A DNA stretch of 38,608 bases from Candidatus Atribacteria bacterium (GCA_004525685.1 SPBW01000003.1:1-38608), one strand, 5' to 3'. Shown: positions 1 through 9,543, counted from the stretch's first letter. Numbers and translations: made by a program. Notes: generated by a model not told the origin, from the letters alone.

Positions 1-3000
1 GACCTGTATCGCAGAATCATCAACCGCAACAATCGCCTCAAGAAACTAATCGACATGGGAGCGCCTGAAGTGATCCTGCGCAACGAGCGACGCATGCTGC
101 AGGAAGCTGTGGATGCTCTGATTCACAATGAGAAGAAGGAAAGCCCGATCCGAGGGCGCGACAATCGCCCGCTGAAATCGCTCTCAGAGCGCATCCACGG
201 AAAACATGGGCGCTTGAGGCGAAACCTCCTCGGGCGCCGCGTCGACTATTCTGGGCGCGCTGTCATCGTGGTGGATCCCACGCTCAAGCTCCATCAGTGC
301 GGTCTTCCCAAGAAGATGGCACTTGAGCTGTTCAAGCCCTTCATCCTGCACGGTCTGGAGACAACGACCTTCTCGGACTTTGACGAAATCAAGAACAGTG
401 CCATGGCCGGCGAGATGCCTGAGGTATGGGATATTCTCGACAAGTTGATCAAATCTCATCCGGTCTTGCTCAATCGCGCCCCCACTCTGCATCGGCTCTC
501 CATGCAAGCATTCGAGCCTGTGCTGGTGGACGGGGAAGCCATTCATATCCATCCGTTTATCTGCCCTCCCTATAACGCAGATTTTGATGGCGACCAGATG
601 GCAGTACATCTCCCGCTATCAGAGGAGGCGATCCGTGAGGCGCGAGAATTGATGGCGGCACCCAGGAACATCCTTTCTCCCTCCGATGGAGAGCCGATCA
701 CGCTACCGACGCAAGATCCAGTGTATGCCTACTATTACCTTACCGTGGAAGTGAAGGACGGGAAGGGGGCAGGGAAGACGTTCTGCGATATTGAAGAAGC
801 TCGCAAGGCCGAGGAGGCAGATATCATTGCCCTCCACAGCCCGATTCAGATTCGTATCGACGGAAAGCGGATCAAGACGACACTGGGACGAGCCGAGCTG
901 AACCGCATCTTCCCTGAGTCAGTGCGTGACTACGACAAAGTGATGAATCGAAGTGCGATTCGGCGTGTCGTGCGCACGTGCTACCATGAATTCGGCTGGG
1001 AGAAGACGGCTGAAGTCTTAGACGATCTGAAGGATCTGGGATTCAAGTACGCGACTCAGTCTGGATTGACCATCTCGCTGAAGGACTGCTTGATCCCTGA
1101 AGAGAAGGAAGGCATTGTCCGAATCTCGCTGGCAGCGGTCCAACGAATCGAGACGATGCACCGCATGGGCTTGTCCACTGAAGACGAGCGGAAGCAGGCC
1201 GTCATTCGAATCTGGCGACGTACTGTTGATGATGTCGAAGATGCAACCATGGCAAACTTGGCGAGCCATGCATTTAATCCGGTCTACGGAATTGTTATAT
1301 CAGGCGCTCGCGGTGGCCCGGATCAGGTGAAGCAGTTGTGTGGCATGCGCGGTCCCATGGCCGGCCCTTCGGGAGAGATTGTTGAACGTCCCGTCATCTC
1401 CAATTTTAGAGAGGGCTTGGACATGATGGAGTACTTCATCTCTACACATGGCGGACGCAAGGGTGCGGCTGACACGGCACTCAAGACAGCCGATTCGGGA
1501 TACCTCACCCGGCGATTGGTGGACGCATCCTCTGACACCATCACTACCGAATTGGACTGTGGCACGTCGCAGGGAATCGATATCGATCCACTTTGGTTCA
1601 GTAAGACAGAACTGATGGAATCGATCGAAGAGCGGATTTACGGCCGCGTCACAGCTGAACCTGTGGTTGACCCCGCGTCGGGTGAAATCCTGGTTGATGC
1701 GAATCAGTGGGTCTCACAAGAGACGGCAGATCATCTTGGTCGCCTGGACTGTGAGCTATCGATGAGTAAACCGGCAGAGCGTGAGCGGATGATCGGCACC
1801 AAGAATGTGGCTGAGATTCGCGATGCTGAAGCCAAGCGCGTGCTTGTTAAGGCGGACGAATTGCTGACACCGCGGCACATTGATGTGCTCAAAGAAGGCG
1901 GCGTCAAGACAGTTCGAGTGCGCCCTCGCATCGTGATACGGTCGCCCATGACATGTGAAACGTCCAGCGGGATCTGTCAGCTCTGCTATGGCTTTGACAT
2001 GAGTAACCATCAGCCCGTGAGTCTGGGCACAGCTGTTGGTGTGATTGCTGCGCAATCTGTGGGTGAGCCGGGAACGCAGCTGACCATGCGTACGTTCCAC
2101 ACGGGAGGCGTCGCTGGTGATGACATCACTCAGGGACTTCCGCGTGCCGAGGAGTTGTTCGAGGCACGTAAGACCATGAAGAGCGGAGAAGCGGGCATTT
2201 CGCCTCTCGACGGATATGTCACCAACATCACGCCGACGGCAACGGGCGATGATCAAGTGGAAGTCACCGGTGAGATTCGCACTGCGCGTCTGCCCATTTC
2301 CATCCTGAGGGCTGAAGTCGATGAGCAGATCGACGTGAGCGCACTCATTGATCACTCTAGCCCATGCGCTGGTGAGCTTTACGTTCTGAATCTCGATGAT
2401 GGATCCCAAGAGTTGTTCATCACGGATGCGTCGGCAGGAGACCGCAGCTATTCGCTGCCTATTGCCGCTCAACCCAAGGTGAAAGACGGCGATCAGGTAT
2501 CTGAAGGAGACGCGCTCACGGATCGCTTCAATGTGGATGGCATCGTCGCGGACTGCCATGCGGTAGTTCAGATCCCAGAGGGAGAAGACCGAATCGTCGT
2601 CCTGGTAGACGAGAATGGCGTAGAGACGAAGCATGAGATTCCGTTTGGTGCACGCTTGATGGTTGAGGCAGGAGCGAAGGTCAAAGAAGGGGATCATGTT
2701 ACCTCTCGCTCCAAGCCGATATTCATTGCCAGTGAGACAGAGGGAACGGCGCTTGTGCTTTCGGATCGCATTGTCGTTTTCAACCCAGCTGGGAACAGCC
2801 TGCGGATACCGCTTACATCAGATTTGCATGTCGCCAAACCGCATGGAGCGACTGTGAAGGCTGGGGAGAACGTGTTGTCTCTAGAAATCGCTCATCAGGG
2901 AGACGTTGTCGTTACATCAATTACCAAGAAGAAAGGCATCGCGACGATCCTCCTGCAACCCAAGAGTATCGTGAAGATCGACAAGGCCTTGATAGTCAGA

Positions 3001-3744
3001 GTTGGAGACAAGGTTGAGGAGGGAGACCTTCTCACCAAGGGGGTTGTTGCTCCTCACACGTTGCTGGAAACAGCGGGCGTGAACAAGGCGAGACAGTACC
3101 TGCTCAGTGAGATACACAAGGTCTACAAACAGCAGGGCGTGGACATCAACGACAAGCACTTGGAAGTCATCATCCGTCAGATTCTGAACAACGTTAAGAT
3201 CGTTGATCGAGGCGATGCCAGATTCCTGCTTGGCGACTCTGTCACGCTCGAGGAGTTCCGCAAGGAGATTCGCGCGCTAACGCAGTGGAATCAGGAAGCG
3301 GATCGTTTGCGGCGCGATGTACTAGGCGAACCACTTGCTGAAGATGTTGCCTCAGGTGGCCACTTGATCGCTACGAGCGGTGAATTGCTTAGCCAAGAAA
3401 TCCTCGCTCGAGCCAGCAAGGCAGGAATTGAACGGGTGTTTGTGACCCACGGCGAAGAGACAGTAGAAGTATCGTTGCTCGTCAAGAACTACCCTGACGG
3501 TGAGCGCGAGCTGCTTCGAATCTCACGTGCCGCTCTGCAGACCAAGGGATGGCTTTCAGCTGCGTCATTCCAGCGTACGACGAAGGTGCTGTCTGAAGCT
3601 GCTCTACGCGGTGAAGTCGATGAGCTGAGCGGGCTCAAGCCGAGTATCATTGTGGGTAAGAGGATTCCATCGGGGACCGGCTTCAAGATTCCTGTGGTTC
3701 TAGCTGACCTACCGAAGACCGATATCGACGACGGGTCGAGGTAG
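1..3744 (+). CDS. rpoC: DNA-directed RNA polymerase subunit beta' (5'-truncated by window edge)
   Basis: Catalytic beta' subunit of RNA polymerase. The frame is open from base 1, so the N-terminal zinc ribbon and clamp start lie outside the window; 1247 residues are visible. The active-site Mg motif NADFDGDQM lies near bases 571-600. The second zinc site is a Cys in ELDCGTS plus the cluster CETSSGICQLC (about 1951-1990). The bridge helix/trigger-loop region (SVGEPGTQLTMRTFHTGG) is near 2056-2110. The sequence then continues through the jaw and C-terminal clamp to DIDDGSR-stop. It is followed by 92 bp containing its neighbour's promoter, so the downstream ribosomal genes can be expressed independently. 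No frameshift is seen. The identification is certain; only the 5' end is missing. Confidence 0.98.
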   Translation, partial: DLYRRIINRNNRLKKLIDMGAPEVILRNERRMLQEAVDALIHNEKKESPIRGRDNRPLKSLSERIHGKHGRLRRNLLGRRVDYSGRAVIVVDPTLKLHQCGLPKKMALELFKPFILHGLETTTFSDFDEIKNSAMAGEMPEVWDILDKLIKSHPVLLNRAPTLHRLSMQAFEPVLVDGEAIHIHPFICPPYNADFDGDQMAVHLPLSEEAIREARELMAAPRNILSPSDGEPITLPTQDPVYAYYYLTVEVKDGKGAGKTFCDIEEARKAEEADIIALHSPIQIRIDGKRIKTTLGRAELNRIFPESVRDYDKVMNRSAIRRVVRTCYHEFGWEKTAEVLDDLKDLGFKYATQSGLTISLKDCLIPEEKEGIVRISLAAVQRIETMHRMGLSTEDERKQAVIRIWRRTVDDVEDATMANLASHAFNPVYGIVISGARGGPDQVKQLCGMRGPMAGPSGEIVERPVISNFREGLDMMEYFISTHGGRKGAADTALKTADSGYLTRRLVDASSDTITTELDCGTSQGIDIDPLWFSKTELMESIEERIYGRVTAEPVVDPASGEILVDANQWVSQETADHLGRLDCELSMSKPAERERMIGTKNVAEIRDAEAKRVLVKADELLTPRHIDVLKEGGVKTVRVRPRIVIRSPMTCETSSGICQLCYGFDMSNHQPVSLGTAVGVIAAQSVGEPGTQLTMRTFHTGGVAGDDITQGLPRAEELFEARKTMKSGEAGISPLDGYVTNITPTATGDDQVEVTGEIRTARLPISILRAEVDEQIDVSALIDHSSPCAGELYVLNLDDGSQELFITDASAGDRSYSLPIAAQPKVKDGDQVSEGDALTDRFNVDGIVADCHAVVQIPEGEDRIVVLVDENGVETKHEIPFGARLMVEAGAKVKEGDHVTSRSKPIFIASETEGTALVLSDRIVVFNPAGNSLRIPLTSDLHVAKPHGATVKAGENVLSLEIAHQGDVVVTSITKKKGIATILLQPKSIVKIDKALIVRVGDKVEEGDLLTKGVVAPHTLLETAGVNKARQYLLSEIHKVYKQQGVDINDKHLEVIIRQILNNVKIVDRGDARFLLGDSVTLEEFRKEIRALTQWNQEADRLRRDVLGEPLAEDVASGGHLIATSGELLSQEILARASKAGIERVFVTHGEETVEVSLLVKNYPDGERELLRISRAALQTKGWLSAASFQRTTKVLSEAALRGEVDELSGLKPSIIVGKRIPSGTGFKIPVVLADLPKTDIDDGSR

Positions 3745-3783
3745 AGATCGATTCCGCGACGAGTGATGAAACAGACATGTAGG

Positions 3784-3812
3784 TTGAATGAGGCGTTGCC
3801 AGGTTCTATAAT
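3784..3812 (+). promoter_or_regulatory. Sigma70-type promoter upstream of rpsL
   Basis: A -35 element TTGAAT (3784-3789) and a perfect -10 TATAAT (3807-3812) are separated by exactly 17 bp. The expected start is near 3819, giving a leader of about 18 nt that holds the Shine-Dalgarno AGGAG (3827-3831) before the rpsL ATG. It is the best promoter match I found in the ribosomal block and probably drives most of the superoperon. Inferred from consensus only. Confidence 0.8.
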
Positions 3813-3836
3813 CCGTTTCAATTCTTAGGAGACACT

Positions 3837-4208
3837 ATGCCGACGATTAACCAATTGATCCGTATGGGAAGGAAGCCGAAGCGCAAGAAGAGCAAGGCTC
3901 CTCAACTTGATTCCTGCCCGCAGCGTCGTGGCGTATGTACACGTGTCTATACGCGTACACCCAAGAAGCCGAACTCTGCACTTCGCAAAGTTGCACGTGT
4001 TCGACTCAGCAACGGCAGGGAAGTGTCCGCCTACATCGGTGGTGAAGGGCACAAGCTGCAAGAACACTCGATGGTGCTGGTTCGTGGAGGACGTGTCAAG
4101 GATCTTCCTGGCGTGAGGTATCACATCGTTCGAGGAACTTTGGATTCCGAAGGTGTAAGTGGCCGTCAGCAAGGGCGTTCGAAGTATGGCGCCAAGAAGG
4201 GAAGCTAG
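3837..4208 (+). CDS. rpsL: 30S ribosomal protein S12
   Basis: S12 (123 residues) sits at the decoding centre and controls tRNA selection accuracy. The N-terminus MPTINQLIRMGRKPKRKKSK and the central TPKKPNSALRKVARVRL and GGEGHKLQEHS motifs are canonical. The Lys of KKPNS, where streptomycin-resistance substitutions arise, is the wild-type residue. The ATG has AGGAG six bases upstream. It is the first gene after the promoter at 3784 and is followed closely by rpsG, the usual str-operon order. Confidence 0.98.
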   Translation: MPTINQLIRMGRKPKRKKSKAPQLDSCPQRRGVCTRVYTRTPKKPNSALRKVARVRLSNGREVSAYIGGEGHKLQEHSMVLVRGGRVKDLPGVRYHIVRGTLDSEGVSGRQQGRSKYGAKKGS

Positions 4209-4217
4209 GAGATCTTG

Positions 4218-4676
4218 ATGAAATTACCTGGGCGAAATGTCAGTCCCGATATGAAGTATGGCAGCCAGCTTCTGGCCAAGCTGATTAACTACATCATGCT
4301 TGAGGGAAAGAAGTCGGCAGCGAGGCGAATCGTTTACTCGGCGCTAGAGATTGTCGAGGAGCGGAGTGAGCAAACGGCGCTCGAAGTATTCAATGAGGCA
4401 TTAGCCAACTGCTCTCCGCGACTTGAAGTTCGAACTCGTCGAGTCGGCGGTGCCAACTATCAGGTTCCTTACGAAGTCGCGCAGGATCGTCAGATTGCGC
4501 TTGCTCTAAGATGGCTCGTAGCTGCCGCGAGAGCGCGCGGCGACAAGACCATGGCTGGGAAACTTGCCGCTGAGATCCTTGACGCGTCACGCAAGGAAGG
4601 CAAAGCATACAACAAGCGCCTCGATGCACATCGCATGGCTGAAGCAAACAAGGCATTCGCGCACTATCGCTGGTAA
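4218..4676 (+). CDS. rpsG: 30S ribosomal protein S7
   Basis: S7 (152 residues) nucleates assembly of the 30S head and lines the E site. Recognisable blocks are YGSQLLAKLINYIMLEGKKSAARRIVYSAL, RRVGGANYQVPYEV and the C-terminal KRLDAHRMAEANKAFAHYRW. The N-terminus is a few residues shorter than in many bacteria, which usually start MPRR. I chose the ATG at 4218 because AGGAG lies about six bases upstream; an adjacent in-frame TTG at 4215 is possible. It follows rpsL by 9 bp. Confidence 0.97.
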   Translation: MKLPGRNVSPDMKYGSQLLAKLINYIMLEGKKSAARRIVYSALEIVEERSEQTALEVFNEALANCSPRLEVRTRRVGGANYQVPYEVAQDRQIALALRWLVAAARARGDKTMAGKLAAEILDASRKEGKAYNKRLDAHRMAEANKAFAHYRW

Positions 4677-4749
4677 TTGACGCCAGCAGCGAGTTCTTGG
4701 TCTTTCCCTTCTCTGTCGAGATTGGGCTTTGCGTGGAGGAGAGAATGAC

Positions 4750-6819
4750 ATGGATGCTCCAGTTCGTCTAGACAGGATTCGAAACATCGGTATCATGGCG
4801 CATATCGATGCGGGGAAGACCACGACGACGGAGCGGATCCTCTTCTACACCGGCGAGATCCACAAGATGGGAGAGGTTCATGAGGGCGACACCGAAATGG
4901 ACTGGATGGTCCAGGAGCGAGAGCGCGGCATCACGATCACATCTGCGGCCACAACCTGCTCCTGGCAAGACTATCGCATTAACATCATCGACACGCCCGG
5001 ACACGTTGACTTCACAGCAGAAGTAGAACGCTCGTTGCGGGTGCTGGATGGCGGCGTGGTCGTCTTCTCTGGCGTGGAAATGGTCGAATCGCAATCCGAG
5101 ACCGTATGGCGACAAGCCGACCGCTACCACATTCCACGCATCGCCTTCGTCAATAAGCTCGACCGGGTCGAGTCGAACTACGTAGGCACAGTGGAGATGA
5201 TTGAAGAGCGTCTCGGAGTGTGCGCGGTTCCGCTCATCCTTCCTCTACGCAATGAGGATCGCAGGCCCGAAGGGCTCGTCGATCTGATCGAACGTACGTA
5301 CTTGGTCTGGGACGCAGAATCTCTTGGAGCTGACTACGAGAAGCGGGACATTCCACCCGAGATTCGTAACGAGGCAGAGCGCTTGCGCGACATGGCGATC
5401 GAGCGCGTTGCGAACATTGATGATCGTGTGATGGAACTCTTCCTTGCGGATGAAGAGATTCCCGCAAGTCTGTTCCACGAGGCGCTCCGCAAGGGATGCA
5501 TCGAGCATGGCATGATCCCCGTTGTGGGCGGATCGGCGTTCCAGAACCAGGGCATTCAGCTCCTGTTGGACGCAGTAATCCGATATCTGCCTTCCCCTCT
5601 TGACGTTCCTGCCATTCAGGGCATTGACTCCGACGAGTTGCGTCACGCTGATCCTGACGAACCCTTCTCAGCGCTCGCCTTCAAAGTCGTTGCCGACCGC
5701 TATGCAGGACGACTGGTGTTCATTCGAGTGTATTCGGGATGCTTGGATGCGGGTGGACATACGCTGGATGTGTCATCTGGAAAAGGGATGCGCATCTCCA
5801 AGATCTTCCGCATGCACGCCAATCAACGCATTCCCCTTATGCAGGCAACGGCTGGGGATATTGTAGCGATTGTTGGATCCCAAGATATCGCCACAGGTGA
5901 TACGCTAGCCAGTAAAGACGCTCCGATTCTTCTCGAGAAGATCGACTTCCCAGATCCCGTTGTCTTCATTGCCGTAGAGCCGCGCACGGAGGCCGAATTC
6001 GATGATCTGCTCTCTGCGTTGACCACGCTGGCGATCGAAGACCCCACGTTCCATGTGCGCACGGATGAGCTTACCAACCAGACCATTCTGGCCGGAATGG
6101 GCGAGTTGCACCTTGAGGTGCTTGTGCGGAGACTTCGCGACGAATTCAACATGACGGTTCACGTGGGACGGCCGCAGGTGGCCTATCGGGAGACACTCGC
6201 TGCGCCTGTAGAAGTAGAGGAGCGGTTTGAGAAGCAAGCCGGCGGCAAGGGCCAGTTCGCTCATGTGCGAATAAAGCTAGAGCCACTCCAGCGTGGCGAT
6301 GGATTTACATTCGCCTACTGCGCCCCCACGGAGGAGATCCCCAAAGAGTACAGAAGCCCCATAGAAAGCGCACTTCGTGCTACATTGACAAATGGGCCTA
6401 TTGCCGGTTATCCTCTGGCCGATATTGGAGCCACCGTAATCGGTGGGTCTTTTCATCCAGTTGACTCGTCTGAACTGGCGTTTCGAGCAGCAACAGCAGG
6501 AGCGTTGCACCGAGCGTACAGGGAGGGTGTGTTTGAGCTTCTAGAGCCAATCATGGAAGGCGAAGTGATCACACCAGCGGATTACCTGGGTGAGGTGATG
6601 GAGGACTTGGCTCGCAGGCGAGGGGAAATCCGGGAACTACAGCAACGCGAGACCGTGCAGATACTACGCGTGTCGGTTCCGTTGGCTGAGACATTCGGAT
6701 ATGCCACACGGCTGCGTTCTTTAACCCAAGGGAGGGCGACGTACTCATTGCGCGTTGAGCGCTATGATATCGTTCCCCAAGGTTTGAAAGAAAAGATCAT
6801 TCGAAGCAGAGGATATTGA
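4750..6819 (+). CDS. fusA: Elongation factor G
   Basis: GTPase that translocates tRNA-mRNA on the ribosome and, with RRF, recycles it. It has 689 residues, the usual length. The G1 motif AHIDAGKT, switch I QERERGITITSAATT, G3 DTPGHVDF and G4 NKLD are intact, followed by domains II-V including GGKGQFAHV. The segment after G3 (FSGVEMVESQSETVWRQADRYHIPRIAFVNKLDR) departs from the common EF-G wording (VQPQSETVWRQA), so it may belong to a divergent EF-G subfamily. The start is the ATG preceded by GGAGGAG eight bases upstream. There is no tuf after it; rpsJ begins two bases past its stop. Confidence 0.95.
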   Translation: MDAPVRLDRIRNIGIMAHIDAGKTTTTERILFYTGEIHKMGEVHEGDTEMDWMVQERERGITITSAATTCSWQDYRINIIDTPGHVDFTAEVERSLRVLDGGVVVFSGVEMVESQSETVWRQADRYHIPRIAFVNKLDRVESNYVGTVEMIEERLGVCAVPLILPLRNEDRRPEGLVDLIERTYLVWDAESLGADYEKRDIPPEIRNEAERLRDMAIERVANIDDRVMELFLADEEIPASLFHEALRKGCIEHGMIPVVGGSAFQNQGIQLLLDAVIRYLPSPLDVPAIQGIDSDELRHADPDEPFSALAFKVVADRYAGRLVFIRVYSGCLDAGGHTLDVSSGKGMRISKIFRMHANQRIPLMQATAGDIVAIVGSQDIATGDTLASKDAPILLEKIDFPDPVVFIAVEPRTEAEFDDLLSALTTLAIEDPTFHVRTDELTNQTILAGMGELHLEVLVRRLRDEFNMTVHVGRPQVAYRETLAAPVEVEERFEKQAGGKGQFAHVRIKLEPLQRGDGFTFAYCAPTEEIPKEYRSPIESALRATLTNGPIAGYPLADIGATVIGGSFHPVDSSELAFRAATAGALHRAYREGVFELLEPIMEGEVITPADYLGEVMEDLARRRGEIRELQQRETVQILRVSVPLAETFGYATRLRSLTQGRATYSLRVERYDIVPQGLKEKIIRSRGY

Positions 6820-6820
6820 A

Positions 6821-7129
6821 ATGGCAAGAGAGAAAATTCGAATCAAGCTGCGGGGATACGACCACGAACTCGTTGACAGTTCGATCCGCAAAATCGTTGA
6901 ATCGGCCAAAGAAACACGCGCCAAAATCTCCGGCCCCATTCCTCTGCCCACTCAGAGGCGAATCTACACGGTGCTGAGATCGCCACATGTTGACAAGCGG
7001 TCGATGGAACACTTCGAACGGCGGATCCATACGCGTCTTCTGGACATCAAAGAGCCGACCTCGGAGACCATTAATTCCTTGATGGATATCGAACTGCCAA
7101 CAGGCATCGATATCGAGATCAAACTGTAG
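6821..7129 (+). CDS. rpsJ: 30S ribosomal protein S10
   Basis: S10 (102 residues) is a 30S head protein, also a NusG/NusB partner in antitermination in bacteria generally. The N-terminus KIRIKLRGYDHELVD and the loop SGPIPLPTQRRIYTVLRSPHVDKRSMEHFERR are diagnostic. It starts two bases after the fusA stop, so translation is probably coupled to EF-G. It opens the S10-type block of ribosomal genes, here joined directly to the str block with no promoter gap. Confidence 0.98.
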   Translation: MAREKIRIKLRGYDHELVDSSIRKIVESAKETRAKISGPIPLPTQRRIYTVLRSPHVDKRSMEHFERRIHTRLLDIKEPTSETINSLMDIELPTGIDIEIKL

Positions 7130-7146
7130 ACGGAGGTTGGCAGATC

Positions 7147-7770
7147 ATGGCTCGCGGAATACTTGGACGAAAGATCGGCATGACCCAGCTCTTCGTCGAT
7201 GACCGGGCAATTGGTGTTACGGTGATCGAAACGGCTCCATGCACGATCGTCCAGATCAAGACGATTGAATCCGACGGATACAACGCACTGCAGCTCGGAT
7301 ACGGCGAAATCAAGGAGTCGAGAGTGACGCGGCCGATTGCTGGACACTTCAGCAAAGCGGGGGTAACGCCGCAGCGGCACCTCTTCGAAATCCGTATCGA
7401 CAATCCGGAAGACTACACCGTTGGCGAGACACTGAGCGTGGATCTGTTCGAAGAAGGCGATAAAGTTGACATCGCAGGCACGTCGAAGGGACACGGTTTC
7501 CAGGGTGTTGTCAAGCGATGGAATTTTGCAGGCGGACCTGCGTCACACGGGTCCCATTTTCATAGACGTCCAGGTTCCGTAGGTAACTGCGTGAGGCCAG
7601 GACGTGTCATCAAAGGAAAGAAGCTCCCCGGCCAGATGGGATCACGCCGTGCGACCGTGCGAGCTCTTCAAGTCCTTCGAGTCGATCCGGAACGGAACCT
7701 GTTGATCGTCAAGGGCTCCACGCCGGGCTCGCGAGGGGCCATTCTTGAATTGGGGAAACGTCATGGCTGA
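7147..7770 (+). CDS. rplC: 50S ribosomal protein L3
   Basis: L3 (207 residues) is an early-assembly protein whose extension reaches towards the peptidyl-transferase centre. The N-terminus ARGILGRKIGMTQLF and the C-terminal half (GTSKGHGFQGVVKRWNF, HRRPGSVGN, GKKLPGQMGSRRATV) are typical. GGAGG at 7132-7136 precedes the ATG by about ten bases. Its last codons overlap the start of rplD by eight bases. Confidence 0.98.
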   Translation: MARGILGRKIGMTQLFVDDRAIGVTVIETAPCTIVQIKTIESDGYNALQLGYGEIKESRVTRPIAGHFSKAGVTPQRHLFEIRIDNPEDYTVGETLSVDLFEEGDKVDIAGTSKGHGFQGVVKRWNFAGGPASHGSHFHRRPGSVGNCVRPGRVIKGKKLPGQMGSRRATVRALQVLRVDPERNLLIVKGSTPGSRGAILELGKRHG

Positions 7771-8392
7771 AGCGAAACTTTACTCATTTACTGGAGCGAA
7801 CGATCCGCAACCGACGTCACTTGACGATCGACTGTTCGCAGCCCACGTGAACAAGGACCTGCTGTATCGTGTGGTGCGAATGCAGCTAGGCAACCGCCGT
7901 CAGGGCACACATTCGACAAAGACTCGCGGCGAAGTCAGTGGTGGCGGAAAGAAGCCATGGCGACAGAAGGGAACAGGGCGCGCTCGAGCTGGATCTCGTC
8001 GTTCGCCAATCTGGGTCGGCGGGGGAACGATTTTTGGCCCCAAACCCCGATCCTACGAATCCAAACTCACCAAGAAGATGAAACGAGGCGCGCTTGCTGC
8101 TGCGTTGTCTGATCGCGCTGAATCCGGGAATCTGGCACTCATCGACCACATCCAGTTTGACACGCCCAAGACCAAGTCAGCTGTTGCGCTACTGAATCGC
8201 ATGGAGTTATCAGGCAAGACCCTGGTTGTCGTCGCAACGGCTGAGTACGATCGGGCTGTCAAGAAATCGTTTACCAACCTCCCTACGGCGAAATGCATCG
8301 CTTGCGGGGGCGTTAACGTCTATGACATCCTTCGTCACGATCATCTGTTGATGACAGCGAAGGCTGTAGAAGAACTGACGGAGAGGTTTTAG
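7763..8392 (+). CDS. rplD: 50S ribosomal protein L4
   Basis: L4 (209 residues) lines the peptide exit tunnel; in enterobacteria it also represses the S10 operon. Diagnostic residues are QGTHSTKTRGEVSGGGKKPWRQKGTGRARAGSRRSPIWVGGG, the tunnel loop. An in-frame ATG at 7745 exists, but 7763 (MAEAKLYSF) has GGGGAAAC just upstream and gives the normal N-terminus. It overlaps the end of rplC, indicating coupled translation. No S10-leader-like control structure was evident. Confidence 0.96.
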   Translation: MAEAKLYSFTGANDPQPTSLDDRLFAAHVNKDLLYRVVRMQLGNRRQGTHSTKTRGEVSGGGKKPWRQKGTGRARAGSRRSPIWVGGGTIFGPKPRSYESKLTKKMKRGALAAALSDRAESGNLALIDHIQFDTPKTKSAVALLNRMELSGKTLVVVATAEYDRAVKKSFTNLPTAKCIACGGVNVYDILRHDHLLMTAKAVEELTERF

Positions 8393-8394
8393 CC

Positions 8395-8694
8395 ATGGCA
8401 AGGTTTGATCATCACGAGGATGTTCTGCTCGCTCCCATTCTTACTGAAGAGACGTGGCAGAGGATGGAAGAGCGGAAGTACTCGTTCCGTGTGGCTCTCG
8501 GTGCGAACAAGATTCAGATTCGCAAGGCCGTCGAGCACCTATTTGACGTGAAAGTTGAAAAGGTCTGGACAGCCAATCGAAAAGGCAAACCGCGACGAGA
8601 ACGTCTCAGTCAGCTACATGGAAAGACACCGCGCTGGCGAAAAGCAATCGTTCGGTTGGCTCCTGGCAATCGAATTGACATTATGGGAGGCTAG
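8395..8694 (+). CDS. rplW: 50S ribosomal protein L23
   Basis: L23 (99 residues) sits at the tunnel exit and is the docking site for trigger factor and SRP. It shows the APILTEETW start region, KYSFRVALGANKIQIRKAVEHLFDVKVEKVWTAN and a basic KGKPRRERLSQ loop. It lies two bases after the rplD stop and three bases before rplB. Length and order are standard. Confidence 0.97.
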   Translation: MARFDHHEDVLLAPILTEETWQRMEERKYSFRVALGANKIQIRKAVEHLFDVKVEKVWTANRKGKPRRERLSQLHGKTPRWRKAIVRLAPGNRIDIMGG

Positions 8695-8697
8695 GAC

Positions 8698-9534
8698 ATG
8701 ACGCTGAAACGATATAATCCAACGTCCCCGGGGCGTCGCCATGCAGAGCTTCCTGACTTTTCAGAGCTGTGCAAAGTAGCTCCTGAGAAGAGTCTGCTCC
8801 AGCCGATTATCAAGACGGGCGGACGCAATAGCCAAGGCAGAATCACGTCGCGCTTCCGTGGCGGTGGGCATAAGCGTCGCTATCGAATGATCGACTTTAC
8901 GCGTGGGAAGGACGGCATCCCTGCTCGCGTTGCTACGCGTGAATACGATCCCAATCGATCGGCATGGATCACTCTCTTGAACTATGTCGATGGTGAGAAG
9001 CGATACATTGTCGCCCCAGTGGAACTGGAATTGGGCTCCATGGTTGAGTCCGGCGAGAACGCAGAAGTTCGCGTCGGAAATTCGATGCCTCTTGCGAGAA
9101 TTCCATTGGGAGCGATTGTTCACAACCTAGAATTCTCGCCCGGCAGTGGCGGGAAGATTGCCCGATCTGCCGGAACCTCGGCCAAACTCATTGGAAAAGA
9201 AGGGAAACGAGCACACATCCGACTCCCTTCGGGCGAAGTGCGCATCTTCAGCACGGCATGCCGCGCGACCATTGGCGAGGTCTCCAATCCCGATCATAAG
9301 AATATTAAGCACGGAAAAGCCGGACGAGTGAGGCACCTGGGTCGCAAGCCGCATGTTCGTGGTGTGGCTATGAACCCGGTCGATCACCCGCATGGCGGCG
9401 GTGAAGGACGAGCTCGTATCGGGCGTCCGCAAGTCTCGCCTACTGGTGTGTTGGCTAAGGGCGGACGTACGCGACAGAAGCGGAAGAAGAGCACGGCTTT
9501 GATCGTTCGACGGGCCGGCAAGGGTCGACGGTAA
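8698..9534 (+). CDS. rplB: 50S ribosomal protein L2
   Basis: L2 (278 residues) is needed for subunit association and peptidyl-transferase activity. The N-terminal MTLKRYNPTSPGRRHAELPD, the RFRGGGHKRRYRMIDF RNA-binding block and the C-terminal AMNPVDHPHGGGEGR (with the conserved His near the PTC) are all present. It starts three bases after the rplW stop and is separated from rpsS by nine bases containing AAGGAGA. Confidence 0.98.
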   Translation: MTLKRYNPTSPGRRHAELPDFSELCKVAPEKSLLQPIIKTGGRNSQGRITSRFRGGGHKRRYRMIDFTRGKDGIPARVATREYDPNRSAWITLLNYVDGEKRYIVAPVELELGSMVESGENAEVRVGNSMPLARIPLGAIVHNLEFSPGSGGKIARSAGTSAKLIGKEGKRAHIRLPSGEVRIFSTACRATIGEVSNPDHKNIKHGKAGRVRHLGRKPHVRGVAMNPVDHPHGGGEGRARIGRPQVSPTGVLAKGGRTRQKRKKSTALIVRRAGKGRR

Positions 9535-9543
9535 GGAGACAGT

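Noticed and set aside
1756..2697. A 313-codon minus-strand frame inside rpoC
   Set aside because: Entirely antisense to the conserved rpoC coding sequence; a shadow frame of codon bias.
4677..4682. TTGACG between rpsG and fusA as a promoter
   Set aside because: No -10 hexamer at correct spacing.
8713..8718. TATAAT inside the start of rplB
   Set aside because: The upstream TTGACA is 32 bp away, too far for a promoter, and the bases are explained by coding sequence.
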